Shown here one piece after another: positions 1 through 7,506 of a DNA stretch of 12,313 nucleotides; the stretch's first letter is position 1, and every line of letters begins with the position of its first letter. Source of the DNA: Anaerolineae bacterium (GTDB taxonomy: Bacteria > Chloroflexota > Anaerolineae > 4572-78 > J111). The notes below the pieces were generated by a model, which was not told the origin of the DNA, made no database searches, and worked only from the letters and a program-made list of their open reading frames with translations. Made by a program: the position numbers and the translations under genes. The DNA is taken from positions 1 through 12,313 of the forward strand of contig JAGRCC010000198.1 in the NCBI GenBank assembly GCA_020433785.1, in the 5' to 3' direction.

Positions 1-64
1 TACCTTTCTTTGTTTACACTGTATTAAGTACTATAAGGCAAAAAAGCAGGGACTTTTGGCTCTA

Positions 65-92
65 TTCAAGAGACCATTACCTGGCGTATAAT
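65..92 (+). promoter_or_regulatory. candidate sigma70-type promoter for the HU/DUF4469-type gene
   Basis: A perfect TATAAT lies at 87-92. A weak -35-like TTCAAG lies at 65-70, 16 bp upstream. The start codon of the next gene is at 157, which gives a leader of roughly 60 nt. The -10 is good but the -35 is poor, so this is only a candidate. No operator-like symmetry is evident around it. Positions 1-64 hold no other feature I can support. Confidence 0.35.
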
Positions 93-156
93 GGCAATAT
101 AAGTTAAATCGTTATCACTCATTCTGCCCATTCTTACTTCGCTAAGGAGATAACTC

Positions 157-855
157 ATGCCAAAACTCAAATATAAAACCTACCCTAACGATTTTATGAA
201 CGGCGCTAATCAGTACCGAGCCAACATGATGGTCGATGAGACCATCAACTTAGACCAGCTCTTCGAGATGATGCGCGCCAACAACTCTGCCCTAACCACT
301 GCCGAGATGTACACTTTCTTTATTGATTTCAAGCAAGCCGTTCTGCGCGCGCTGTTGGACGGCAAACGCATTAACACCGACCTGATGTCCTTTAAGCTGT
401 CGCTGCGCGGCAACTTTGACGGCCCCGATGACTATTACGACTCCAAACGGCACGAGCTGGTTATTTTGATCAGGCCTGACAGCAACTTTCAAGACCTGTT
501 CCGTTTACAAGCCACCTTGGAAAAGCAGCGTACCAGTATGCGCCAACCAGAGGTCATCACCTACATTAATATGCGCAAAGGCGCCTCCAACGAGCTGCTG
601 TCACCGAGTCATACCGCCCGGCTGGAAGGCAATAACCTTACCTTTGACGAAGCCGATTCCCGCCAAGGTGTTTTCTTGTTAGCCGCCAACGGCAACGTCA
701 ACGCCGCCGGCCTCGAACTCCGCGCTTTAGTCTGTGACTGTCACCTTTTGAATGGATGGTTTGTTGGACAGTTGGTTGGGAAGTTACCAGCCAACCAGCC
801 AGCGACCAACTATCCCTCTCTCCGAGCACCCTCAACCATTCCACTCTCCATTTGA
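157..855 (+). CDS. HU-like DNA-binding / DUF4469-type protein, atypical C-terminus
   Basis: Residues about 1-125 resemble the HU/IHF-like domain found in bacterial 'DNA-binding domain-containing' proteins. They show a helical LTTAEMYTFFIDF segment (46-58), an LLDGKRINTDL turn (66-76), a LSLRGNF strand (81-87) and an ending strand ELVILIRPDSN (100-110). Residues about 130-190 match the start of the small beta-rich domain that follows in DUF4469-type proteins (ARLEGNNLTFDEADSRQGVF, 154-173). The likely role is nucleoid or chromosome-structure binding, in the cytoplasm; partners are unknown. The start is well supported by AAGGAG 7 nt before ATG157. The tail after about residue 197 (Leu-Asn-Gly-Trp onward) does not look like the domain's usual end. 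It is translated from a TTGGTTGG/CCAACCA repeat, so the native 3' end may have been lost. Family assignment is from remembered pattern, not a search. Confidence 0.75.
   Translation: MPKLKYKTYPNDFMNGANQYRANMMVDETINLDQLFEMMRANNSALTTAEMYTFFIDFKQAVLRALLDGKRINTDLMSFKLSLRGNFDGPDDYYDSKRHELVILIRPDSNFQDLFRLQATLEKQRTSMRQPEVITYINMRKGASNELLSPSHTARLEGNNLTFDEADSRQGVFLLAANGNVNAAGLELRALVCDCHLLNGWFVGQLVGKLPANQPATNYPSLRAPSTIPLSI
750..811. repeat. GGTTGG/CCAACC inverted repeat, left copy
   Basis: TGGTTGG at 773-779 pairs with CCAACCA at 791-797 across an 11-nt loop. An outer AGTTGGT (770-776) can alternatively pair with ACCAACT (805-811). The same composition (GGATGG and GGTTGG blocks followed by CCAACC blocks) recurs at 1703-1776 on the far side of the next gene. 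The repeat forms the last codons of the HU/DUF4469-type gene. Confidence 0.6.
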
Positions 856-887
856 TCACATCCCTGAAGTTGTAAAGTTTAAAGAAC

Positions 888-1682
888 CTACTCTAAAAGA
901 AGGTTTACTTCTTCCATTAAAGACTCTGCTTTATCACAATGCTCTGAAGCATCCTCCGAACACGATACACAACGCCACACTTCGCCAGTGAAAACCTTTA
1001 AGCTTAGAAATTGTTTTGGCAGAGTCACAGCTTGGCTTTGAAGCGCTTCTACCCTGGCTTGGCTCTCACGCATCTGAGTAGTACACTGCTCGATGACAGC
1101 ATTATCATCAGAATTTCTGAGATTTTCCATACTTTGTCCACGCTCAAAAAGTAACTGTAATTCTTCAAATATAGCCGCTGGGTCCGTTGGTATCGGCTCA
1201 TTACTGTCATTAGAATTCGTATCTGTTCTATTTTGGAGCGGCGTTTCCATTGGTATCGGCTCATTACTGCCGGTAATGTTTGGATCGGTTCTACTTTGGT
1301 GCGAAGCTTGCGGTATGGACGGCTCATTACTGCCAGTAACGTTTGGAGCGGGTCTACTTTGGTGCGAAGCTTGCGGTGTGGACTGCTCATTACTGCCGGT
1401 AACGTTTGGATCGGTTCCATTTGGGGGCGAGGTTTCCGTTGAAGGAGGAGAAACAATTTCTTCTTCTATCGTGGAGTTTGGAGAAGTTTCTGTTAGACGT
1501 TGGATTTTGGGAAGTGAGGTGCTATCGTTCCTGGTAACCGTGCTGCTTTGGCCGCCGAGATTGAAAAACAAAACGCAAACAGAACAGACAAGACAGAGTG
1601 AAAATAGTCCTAGCAGTCCACTACCTGTGAGTAATGTAATTTTGCCCGATGGCTTAGACACGAATTTTGTCATTTTGTTCAT
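888..1682 (-). CDS. unrecognised one-TM protein with 21-residue Asn/Ser/Thr-rich tandem repeats
   Basis: I do not recognise this family. Residues 1-13 are basic. Residues about 15-42 form one hydrophobic segment rich in Leu, Val and Cys, with no lipobox, so it is probably a membrane anchor with the rest exported. Residues about 45-90 are Ser/Thr/Pro-rich. Residues about 92-166 hold four 21-residue repeats with the core PNVTGSNEP. Residues about 168-264 are predicted helical or coiled-coil, with Cys at 200, 238, 241 and 249 (CVSCSEDASEHC, 238-249). The Shine-Dalgarno is weak (AGAGAG), and Met4 is an alternative start. The gene converges on the upstream + strand gene, only 32 bp away. A 206-codon open frame lies on the other strand (1093-1713), but it lacks a ribosome site. 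The minus frame is preferred because its N-terminus and helical tail look protein-like. Function is unknown. Confidence 0.6.
   Translation of the reverse strand: MNKMTKFVSKPSGKITLLTGSGLLGLFSLCLVCSVCVLFFNLGGQSSTVTRNDSTSLPKIQRLTETSPNSTIEEEIVSPPSTETSPPNGTDPNVTGSNEQSTPQASHQSRPAPNVTGSNEPSIPQASHQSRTDPNITGSNEPIPMETPLQNRTDTNSNDSNEPIPTDPAAIFEELQLLFERGQSMENLRNSDDNAVIEQCTTQMRESQARVEALQSQAVTLPKQFLSLKVFTGEVWRCVSCSEDASEHCDKAESLMEEVNLLLE
1198..1449 (-). repeat. four in-frame 63-bp tandem repeats
   Basis: TCATTACTG (+ strand) recurs at 1198, 1261, 1324 and 1387, exactly 63 bp apart. The two central copies are most alike (long shared stretch CTACTTTGGTGCGAAGCTTG), and the outer copies are more diverged. The unit is a multiple of three, so copies can be gained or lost without a frameshift. 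It encodes the Asn-Val-Thr-Gly-Ser-Asn-Glu repeats of the surrounding gene. Confidence 0.9.
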
Positions 1683-1702
1683 AGAGGTATCTCTCTTGAA
1701 AA

Positions 1703-1776
1703 TAGTGGGTTAGTTGTTAGTGGGTTGGTTGGTTAGTTGTCATCCCACTATCCAACCATCCAACCATCCAACTGAC
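1703..1776. repeat. GGTTGG/CCAACC inverted repeat, right copy
   Basis: TAGTGGG at 1718-1724 pairs perfectly with CCCACTA at 1744-1750. Flanking TTGGTTGG and CCAACCATCC blocks allow alternative pairings. A direct duplicate TAGTGGGTTAGTTGT begins at 1703. The region fills most of the 115-bp gap between the GH4 gene and the repeat-protein gene. It could slow or stop transcription leaving the GH4 gene, but no clear T-run follows. Confidence 0.6.
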
Positions 1777-1790
1777 ATTTTCATTGTCGT

Positions 1791-1819
1791 TGTCATCTCA
1801 ATCGAGACTGTCTGACTCC
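1791..1819 (-). repeat. 29-bp repeat spanning the GH4 stop codon (copy 1)
   Basis: Read on the minus strand, this carries the last six sense codons of the GH4 gene (Glu-Ser-Asp-Ser-Leu-Asp), its TGA and 7 nt beyond. It matches 7507-7535, read on the plus strand, at 28 of 29 positions; the shared core includes GACAGTCTCGATTGAGATGA. The copies are therefore inverted relative to each other, 5.7 kb apart. Confidence 0.9.
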
Positions 1820-3219
1820 CTTTCTAAACGCGCTTGAGCGGCTGGGATAGCCTCGGCGTATTGGGGCAGCCAGGCGGCTTGAGCCACTAACATCTCATCG
1901 GCCAGGTGCCAGACCTCTTCGGGATTGCAAACCGTTCCGACGAGGGGGTCATGGAGCATGGCTTGTTTGAGCAGCGTGACGTCGCCGTGAACGGCTGCTT
2001 CCACGGCCATTTCCTGCACCCGCACACTGCTGGCGCACGTTGCCGCGCAGGCCAGCGGTAAATCGCCCACGACAGGCATATTGAGTCCGTTTTTGTCGAC
2101 ATAGCCGGGGATTTCCACAATACAGCCGGCGGGCAAGTTGGTAATATGGCCGCGATTGACCACATTAAAATGGCCGCGATAGAGCCGGCCCGTTTCGAGC
2201 GACTCGATGATGTAGGAACCGTGTTCTTCGCTCCGTTTGTCGTAAGCAATGACGGGTGGCTCTTCAGCCAGCCATTGCGGAAATTCGCTCTCAAACCAGT
2301 TGCGTCCTTCGGTACAGTGCCGCAAATAGCCCCCGGTCTCCCCATGGATCCATTCAGACAAGTCGATCCACTGCGCAATTTCTGACGGCCGTTTGCGATA
2401 CCACGGCAGATATTCGCTCAAATGGCCGTTTGACTCGGTGCTGAAATAACCAAAGCGACGCAAGACATCGATGCGTACTTTTTCTTGCTGAGCGTAACGA
2501 GGATGCGCCTCCAGAATTTCCAAGAGCTGGGGCACCATATCCATTTCGCGCCATTGGATGCGGATGTACCATGTTTGATGGTTGATCCCAGCACACACAA
2601 TGTCGACGTCATCGGTCGATACCGTTTCTTCCGAATCAATCAACCCCGTGCTTCTGGCCCAATGTTGAATCGCTTTGGCGATCAGGTAATGGCTGTGCTG
2701 CACCCCATGACAAAGCCCAATGGTCGGCACATTACTATATTTGTTACAAGCCCAGACATTCATGGCCATGGGATTGGTGTAGTTAAAGAAAATACAATCG
2801 GGTTTGGCGACCTCTCGAATATCCCGGCAAATGTTGAGCATAACGGGGATGGTGCGCTGGGCATACATAATGCCTCCGGCGCAGATGGTGTCGCCCACGC
2901 ACTGATCGATGCCGTATTTCAAGGGAATTTCAATGTCTGTTTGGAATGCTTCCAGTCCACCCGGCCGCACAACGGAGATGACATAGTTGCAATTCGTAAT
3001 GGCTTCGCGTTGGTTCAGCGTCGCCTTGATCGTGGTCGGCAGCTGATTGGCGGCGATATCCTGCTCAACGAGTTGGGTGATCATTTCCAGATTACGTTGG
3101 GAAATATCCATTAAGTGAAAAACCGTATCCGCTAATTCGGGTACAGCAACGATGTCATGAATAAGCTTGCGCGTAAAGCCGAGCGATCCGGCCCCGATAA
3201 TGGCAATTTTTATGGTCAT
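1798..3219 (-). CDS. melA: GH4 family alpha-galactosidase (MelA-type), NAD- and metal-dependent
   Basis: This 473-residue cytoplasmic enzyme has the usual GH4 length and no signal peptide. A Rossmann-type NAD site opens the protein (IIGAGSLGF, 7-15). The GH4 signature FNYTNPMAMN lies at 145-154. Metal-ligand Cys170/His171 lie in GLCHGVQ (168-174), and GINH at 211-214 supplies the second His. STESNGHLSEYLPW (260-273) matches the region conserved in MelA-like members. GH4 enzymes hydrolyse by NAD-assisted oxidation, elimination, addition and reduction, with a divalent metal (usually Mn) and reducing conditions. CHGVQ is closest to the CHSVQ of E. coli MelA, hence alpha-galactosidase; alpha-glucosidase or alpha-glucuronidase activity is possible within GH4. 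The start ATG3219 follows a GAGG about 11 nt upstream. It is the last gene of the uptake/GH36 cluster. Its final codons and stop lie in a repeated 29-bp sequence. Confidence 0.88.
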   Translation of the reverse strand: MTIKIAIIGAGSLGFTRKLIHDIVAVPELADTVFHLMDISQRNLEMITQLVEQDIAANQLPTTIKATLNQREAITNCNYVISVVRPGGLEAFQTDIEIPLKYGIDQCVGDTICAGGIMYAQRTIPVMLNICRDIREVAKPDCIFFNYTNPMAMNVWACNKYSNVPTIGLCHGVQHSHYLIAKAIQHWARSTGLIDSEETVSTDDVDIVCAGINHQTWYIRIQWREMDMVPQLLEILEAHPRYAQQEKVRIDVLRRFGYFSTESNGHLSEYLPWYRKRPSEIAQWIDLSEWIHGETGGYLRHCTEGRNWFESEFPQWLAEEPPVIAYDKRSEEHGSYIIESLETGRLYRGHFNVVNRGHITNLPAGCIVEIPGYVDKNGLNMPVVGDLPLACAATCASSVRVQEMAVEAAVHGDVTLLKQAMLHDPLVGTVCNPEEVWHLADEMLVAQAAWLPQYAEAIPAAQARLERESDSLD

Positions 3220-3276
3220 AGCGATAAAATCCTCGATACGTTGTATAGACGTTCAAATAAACAATTTGAATCGAAC

Positions 3277-3377
3277 CGTCATTCCCGCATGCTTCCCCGT
3301 CTACGCGAGGACAAGTTTAGCGGGAATCCATCGCCTAGAGCCACGTGGATGCCCGATAAAAACATTCGGGCATGACG
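3277..3377. repeat. REP/MITE-like element with CGTCAT...ATGACG ends
   Basis: The element starts CGTCATTCCCGC (3277) and ends GGGCATGACG (3377). Internally, TCCCGC pairs with the GCGGGAATCC near 3330, and ATGCCCGA pairs with TCGGGCAT at 3349-3375. This two-hairpin layout with GTCATTCCCGC and GGGCATGACG ends resembles dispersed intergenic repeats known from many bacterial genomes. It fills about half of the 197-bp gap between the GH36 and GH4 genes, where it could fold in the mRNA. No clear promoter is seen in the gap. Confidence 0.65.
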
Positions 3378-3416
3378 ACCTATCAAAATCTTTTTCTGAA
3401 AAACTATAGTACTAAC

Positions 3417-5459
3417 CTACTCGACAAGAAAATCTTCTGAAAAAGGCTCTTTAGAAAGTAACAGAAGGGCACCCTCGTGCGAATCTAAGGTCACCGAGAG
3501 GTGATTGGCAGCTTCCGAACTTGCCTGGTGCTGCCACCAATCATAAACCCAAAAAGAGCCGCTTAGTCCCAGTAACGCCGGGTCAAACGTGCGCTGGACG
3601 GGAAACTCGCCTGTATTCAAAATGAATATGGCGCTGAGATTACTGTTTGCATTGAGCTTCGGCCGAACTTGAACGATGACCGGATCCAGCAGGCGAGGCT
3701 CGTGGTTTAGTGGGTTGTTCAGAGACTGCGGGTTGTCCAGAGGTAAGGGGGTGTTCGGAGTTTTCAGACGAATACGGTCATAGTGAACGGGGGAACGCCC
3801 CAGCAGGGGAAAGGTGGACGGACTCGAGTCCATTGATAAAAGGAACTTCCAAAGACGCATCCGCTCATCGGTTAATTCCTGCAAATCGTCACTGGTCATC
3901 AGGATTCCGCCACTCATGCCGGCGTAAAGCGCCAACGAGTGTACCTCGTGATCAGTCAGATTATGATATTTGTCCCGCAAGAGAACACAGTCAGGGTCTA
4001 TCTGCCACAGGATCTGGTTGGCGTAGTTTCGGGTGGCCAGATCACTGAGGAGAGACTGGGCGGATAGTCGTCCCTTCCACTCTACGCCCACATCATTGCC
4101 AATGCGCATGGCATCTTGGAGCCCAACCCCAGGCCACAAGGGGCAGCCGCAGCCCAACCAGAACGCATCGCCGATCTCCTCACGGATCATCTCCGCGACC
4201 TTGCGCCAAATCTCGATGCGCGTCATCCCTGGCGTGTGCCAGACGACCCGATCCGGACCGTAGTCGCTGCCAAAGTGCATAAAGTCCGTCTTGAAATATT
4301 CACAGCCCCACTCATGCCGCCAGGTACGGAACACTTGTCGCAGGTACTCGAACGCGTCGGGGTGCGTCGCGTCCAGGATGTAATATTCTTCGCTCAGTTT
4401 GGCCCAGCGCGACTCGCCAACGTGTCGCCACTGAACTAGGGGACTGTTTGTCTGGCGATCTTTCACCACCCAATCAGGGTGCTGGCGATACAGGTTGCTC
4501 CGATTGCCGACCATGAAAGGGCCGATCCACAGGCCCGGAACAAAGCCAGCCTCGCGGATATCATCCAGGAGGGGTTTTATGCCGCGGGGAAACTTCGGTT
4601 TTACTTCCAGCCAATCGCCCATCTCCTGGGTGAAGCCTTCATCCACAAGGAAGACCTGCAATGGCAGGTCCTCGCGTTGAGTGACGTTTTTGACCCCTGC
4701 CAGGTATTCCAGGATGTTCTCCTCTGAGATGTTGGAGTAGAGGTTATACCATGAACACCAACCGCGGATTTGCTCTCCCTTCACTCGGGGAGGCGTCGGC
4801 GCAGACTGAGCAACAACGGAGGCCCACTGTCTCAACCCCTCTTCCCCCTGCTCAGATTCGAGCATTACCAGTCGTTCCGACTCACAGCGCGCCAGTCCTG
4901 TCCTATCTTTTCGATCCCACAGGGTTAGTATTGTTAAGGTTGGCGGACACTGTACCGTATCAAATTTGAAGATGTGTTGGAAGCGATCGTGCCGATCAAA
5001 ACCCAGCAACAGGGGATTTCCGCTATAGCGAGGCAAGAGTTGGGTCATGGCATAACCGGTCTCCGGGCGGATTTCATCAAGACCAATGTCTATTAAACCA
5101 TCGACATCCACATAGTTGCTGCCATCCCAACTGGTATAACCATTGCGTAAATAAGCCCGTAGGTTTTCGACCTGTTTGAATTGCAAACCGAATGAATCAA
5201 GGGTCTGGGCGGCATCTAAGCCCTCTAACCAGTAACGCAGCGAGAGCTGAGCGTCGTCACGGCCTATCTCCAAACCGAAAGTTCCGTTCCCCAACGCCGA
5301 AGCATGGTAATGAAGGATCTGGCGGTCAGGTTCATTCAGGACGATTTCCATCTGAAAATCGGTCAAAGGCTGTCCGTTTACTATTGGAAAGCCACCGCAT
5401 AGTGTGATGCTGCTCGCTTCGATTTTTAACAACCTATGTCGATCAATCGTCATGTTCAT
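3417..5459 (-). CDS. GH36 family alpha-galactosidase
   Basis: This 680-residue protein has no signal peptide, so it is probably cytoplasmic. It releases alpha-linked galactose with retention of configuration. Residues about 10-220 form the N-terminal beta-sandwich. The TIM barrel begins at IRGWCSWYN (231-239), with FLVDEGF (270-276) on an early strand. The nucleophile is Asp392 in YFKTDFM (388-394), and the acid/base is Asp456 in MRIGNDV (451-457). LGCGCPLWPGVG (435-446) matches the loop seen in the Thermotoga maritima-type GalA. A C-terminal beta domain follows from about residue 560. The protein is longer than the roughly 550-residue Thermotoga enzyme and close to the usual bacterial GH36 size. 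The start is ATG5459 with a weak GAAAAGAG ribosome site; Met3 is an alternative. It lies between the SBP gene and the GH4 gene, consistent with melibiose/raffinose or galactomannan-fragment use. The exact substrate is not visible. Confidence 0.9.
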   Translation of the reverse strand: MNMTIDRHRLLKIEASSITLCGGFPIVNGQPLTDFQMEIVLNEPDRQILHYHASALGNGTFGLEIGRDDAQLSLRYWLEGLDAAQTLDSFGLQFKQVENLRAYLRNGYTSWDGSNYVDVDGLIDIGLDEIRPETGYAMTQLLPRYSGNPLLLGFDRHDRFQHIFKFDTVQCPPTLTILTLWDRKDRTGLARCESERLVMLESEQGEEGLRQWASVVAQSAPTPPRVKGEQIRGWCSWYNLYSNISEENILEYLAGVKNVTQREDLPLQVFLVDEGFTQEMGDWLEVKPKFPRGIKPLLDDIREAGFVPGLWIGPFMVGNRSNLYRQHPDWVVKDRQTNSPLVQWRHVGESRWAKLSEEYYILDATHPDAFEYLRQVFRTWRHEWGCEYFKTDFMHFGSDYGPDRVVWHTPGMTRIEIWRKVAEMIREEIGDAFWLGCGCPLWPGVGLQDAMRIGNDVGVEWKGRLSAQSLLSDLATRNYANQILWQIDPDCVLLRDKYHNLTDHEVHSLALYAGMSGGILMTSDDLQELTDERMRLWKFLLSMDSSPSTFPLLGRSPVHYDRIRLKTPNTPLPLDNPQSLNNPLNHEPRLLDPVIVQVRPKLNANSNLSAIFILNTGEFPVQRTFDPALLGLSGSFWVYDWWQHQASSEAANHLSVTLDSHEGALLLLSKEPFSEDFLVE

Positions 5460-5531
5460 CGGTACGTCTCTTTTCTACAATGATAATTAATGTGTGTAAT
5501 CAAGTTCGTTTCGTAGGTTGGTAGTTTCGAA

Positions 5532-5741
5532 AGGCTAAGGCTGAGAAATGATAGGTCTGGGAATAGAGTTCTTGATGTGATAGAGATAGATGGTACGCAG
5601 TTGGAGATTAGCCCTCCCTAAATCCCTCCCAGAGGGAGGGACTTGCTTGGTCCTCATCCCTTTGGGGGGAGTTAGAGGGGGCTAACAGGTCCCCTGCGTA
5701 AGTCCTAAGAAGTCGGTTTTTCTTAGCCTTCGCCTTAGCCT
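5532..5741. repeat. nested inverted repeats in the SBP-GH36 gap
   Basis: The 350-bp gap 5460-5809 has no gene. The outer arms are AGGCTAAGGC (5532-5541) and GCCTTAGCCT (5732-5741), perfect over 10 bp. Inside, TTAGCCC (5608-5614) pairs with GGGCTAA (5679-5685). Innermost, TCCCTCCC (5623-5630) pairs with GGGAGGGA (5634-5641) across a 3-nt loop. The structure lies just after the SBP gene in transcription order. That is where hairpins commonly protect SBP mRNA or reduce read-through in sugar ABC operons; this role is an inference. No U-run typical of a terminator follows. Confidence 0.75.
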
Positions 5742-5809
5742 AACTTATGTAAGGTTCATTCTTATGGCTGAATTATTACTTCAGCGTAGATAACATCTGG
5801 CATATGACC

Positions 5810-7264
5810 CTACTTGAACAGCGCATTGACCTGCTCGTTGGCATCAGTCAAACCTGACTCGGCGTCCACATAGCCCAGGAAGATAGCATCCATCGTCTCG
5901 TTCATGATGTCGCTGATTTCAGGCGCATTATCGGTTAGCGGATAGAGGAAGGTTCCATCTTCTTCGGTAGCCTGCTCGGTAAAGGCAGATACGTCCGCAC
6001 CTGCTTCTTGCATAGTGGACAAGGCTATGTCAACCGCTTCCTCTTGGGCCGGGAAAGCGACGCCCGCTTCACCGAAGATTTTGGCACACTCAGGCGAAGC
6101 CAGGAACTTAACCCACTCCCAAGCTTCTCCCGGATGTTCGGTGCCGCTCCAAATCCCATCGGTCAAACCGTTGAACATAGATTTGCGTCCGGCGGGACCT
6201 TCGGGTAGCCGAGCGTAGCCGGTCGGGAAGGTGTCTTGGCCGTAGAAAGAGATCATCCAGGAACCGTCAGAAATCATGGCGACTTTGCCAGCCTGGAACA
6301 GTGATGAACCACCTAAACTCTTGATATCGCTGTAGGGTACGGCGTAGTGGGTTTCATTCATCATGCGGCTCACCCAATCGATGGCCTCGATGAACTCAGG
6401 CTGGTTGTAGTAATACTGGGTGCCGTAAAGTTCGTCGATGTATTTGCCGCCGTTGGCCACAACCAGGTAGCTCCACTGCTGCTGACCGTAGGCCGTGCCG
6501 TTGCCGGTGTCGCTGAAGAAGGTGTAGCCATACTGAACGACATCATCCTTATTGAAGTCCGGATCGAGACCGTTGTGGCCCTCTGAGTCCAGGGTCAGTT
6601 TGGCGATGACTTCCTCAAAGGTGCCACCATCCTCGGGATTCCAGGTCATGGTATTGACCTCGTCCAAAGTCACACCAGCCGCGTCGAGCATATCTTGATT
6701 GTAAACAATGGCGATTGTGTCCCAGTCTTTGGGTAAGCCGTAGCGTTTGCCGTCGCGGACCCACAAATCAGCCAAACCCGGCAGATAGATGCCCGTGTCC
6801 ACATTGTCGCGCTCAACCAGGGGTTGGATGTCCAGCAACAGGTCTTTGCTGGCAAAGGTCGGATAGAAGGCCAGGTGATCGGTGAAGACGTCCGGTGCGG
6901 TGCCGGAGGCGAAGGCGGTTTGCAGATTGGGCCAATAATCGGGCCAGTTAAGCTGCGATATCTGAATTGTGATGTTCGGGTTTTCAGCCGTGAAGGCATC
7001 GGCACAGGCTTGGTAGGCCGGCTGTTGGTTAGCTTGCCACAGCCAATAGTCAAGCGTGACAGGCTCGCCAGAGGGGGCTGCAACTTCTGCTGCCGGCTCT
7101 GCCGCTGGCTCCTCCGCTGGTTCTGCCGCACTTTTTTCTACTGTCTCTCCTGTCGTTTCTTGAGTAGTTTCTTCTGCTGTTGGTGCACTACTACAGGCTG
7201 ACAGCGATAAGGCTGCGACCACGGACAGACACAGCAAATACCAGATTATACGTTTGTTTAACAT
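5810..7264 (-). CDS. sugar ABC transporter substrate-binding lipoprotein
   Basis: This 484-residue family-1 extracellular solute-binding protein captures the sugar outside the membrane and delivers it to the two permeases encoded upstream. A lipoprotein signal is clear: basic NKR, a hydrophobic stretch at 6-20, and lipobox LSAC with Cys24 as the lipidated residue. Residues about 28-68 are a Thr/Glu then Glu/Pro/Ala-rich tether, typical of Chloroflexota SBPs. The binding domain begins at VTLDYWLWQ (about 73-81). It continues with the ENPNITIQ segment, the SGTAPDVF motif and a late GEAWEWVKFLAS helix, all characteristic of the family. The length is normal. ATG7264 has a strong AGGAGA 7-8 nt upstream. 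It unusually follows the permease genes, after a 363-bp gap, instead of preceding them. Neighbouring GH36 and GH4 genes point to alpha-galactosides; the ligand itself cannot be read from sequence. Confidence 0.93.
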   Translation of the reverse strand: MLNKRIIWYLLCLSVVAALSLSACSSAPTAEETTQETTGETVEKSAAEPAEEPAAEPAAEVAAPSGEPVTLDYWLWQANQQPAYQACADAFTAENPNITIQISQLNWPDYWPNLQTAFASGTAPDVFTDHLAFYPTFASKDLLLDIQPLVERDNVDTGIYLPGLADLWVRDGKRYGLPKDWDTIAIVYNQDMLDAAGVTLDEVNTMTWNPEDGGTFEEVIAKLTLDSEGHNGLDPDFNKDDVVQYGYTFFSDTGNGTAYGQQQWSYLVVANGGKYIDELYGTQYYYNQPEFIEAIDWVSRMMNETHYAVPYSDIKSLGGSSLFQAGKVAMISDGSWMISFYGQDTFPTGYARLPEGPAGRKSMFNGLTDGIWSGTEHPGEAWEWVKFLASPECAKIFGEAGVAFPAQEEAVDIALSTMQEAGADVSAFTEQATEEDGTFLYPLTDNAPEISDIMNETMDAIFLGYVDAESGLTDANEQVNALFK

Positions 7265-7384
7265 CTTTGTTCTCCTTTTGTAATACTATTTTTATTGTTT
7301 GTAGCGGGTTCATTTATTCCCTCAAAAATGGATTTGGTCAGGGGGATTGAACCAAGAGTCTTGATGCTATGTTTGCACTTTTTT

Positions 7385-7443
7385 AGAAACCAGGTTTTTG
7401 GGTCAAAAAGCCCCTCTTTTCAACACTAAAAAACCGGGATTCT
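7385..7443. repeat. imperfect inverted repeat in the SBP-permease gap
   Basis: AGAAACCAGGTTTTT (7385-7399) faces AAAAACCGGGATTCT (7429-7443), with 13 of 15 positions complementary. It is one of three repeat signals in the 363-bp gene-free gap 7265-7627. The others are the 29-bp repeat at 7507 and the palindrome at 7558. Apart from the SBP ribosome site near 7270, I see nothing else convincing in the gap. Confidence 0.6.
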
Positions 7444-7506
7444 TGCTATTTTTAGACGTTCTTAGACACAAAATGTTTGAATTACCTTAAATCTCCTTTC
7501 TCTTGA

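Noticed and set aside
885..905. Shared terminator between the two converging genes (AACCT/AGGTT stem)
   Set aside because: Only a 5-bp stem with a large loop that overlaps a stop codon; too weak to support.
1198..1449. CRISPR-like array
   Set aside because: Repeats are directly adjacent 63-bp units without spacers, in frame within a coding sequence.
1198..1449. True N-glycosylated region
   Set aside because: The Asn-X-Ser/Thr triplets may simply reflect repeat composition; no oligosaccharyltransferase evidence is in the window and few bacteria have the system.
1093..1713. Long open frame on the plus strand antisense to the repeat protein
   Set aside because: No ribosome site before its start, and its sequence looks like the complement of a Ser/Thr/Asn-rich repeat. 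The minus frame has a coherent TM segment and helical tail.
2485..3114. 209-codon plus-strand frame opposite the GH4 gene
   Set aside because: It lies entirely antisense to a strongly supported enzyme gene and has no recognisable domain.
5608..5685. Rho-independent terminator after the SBP gene
   Set aside because: The stems are strong, but no U-run follows on the minus strand, so it is listed as a repeat instead.
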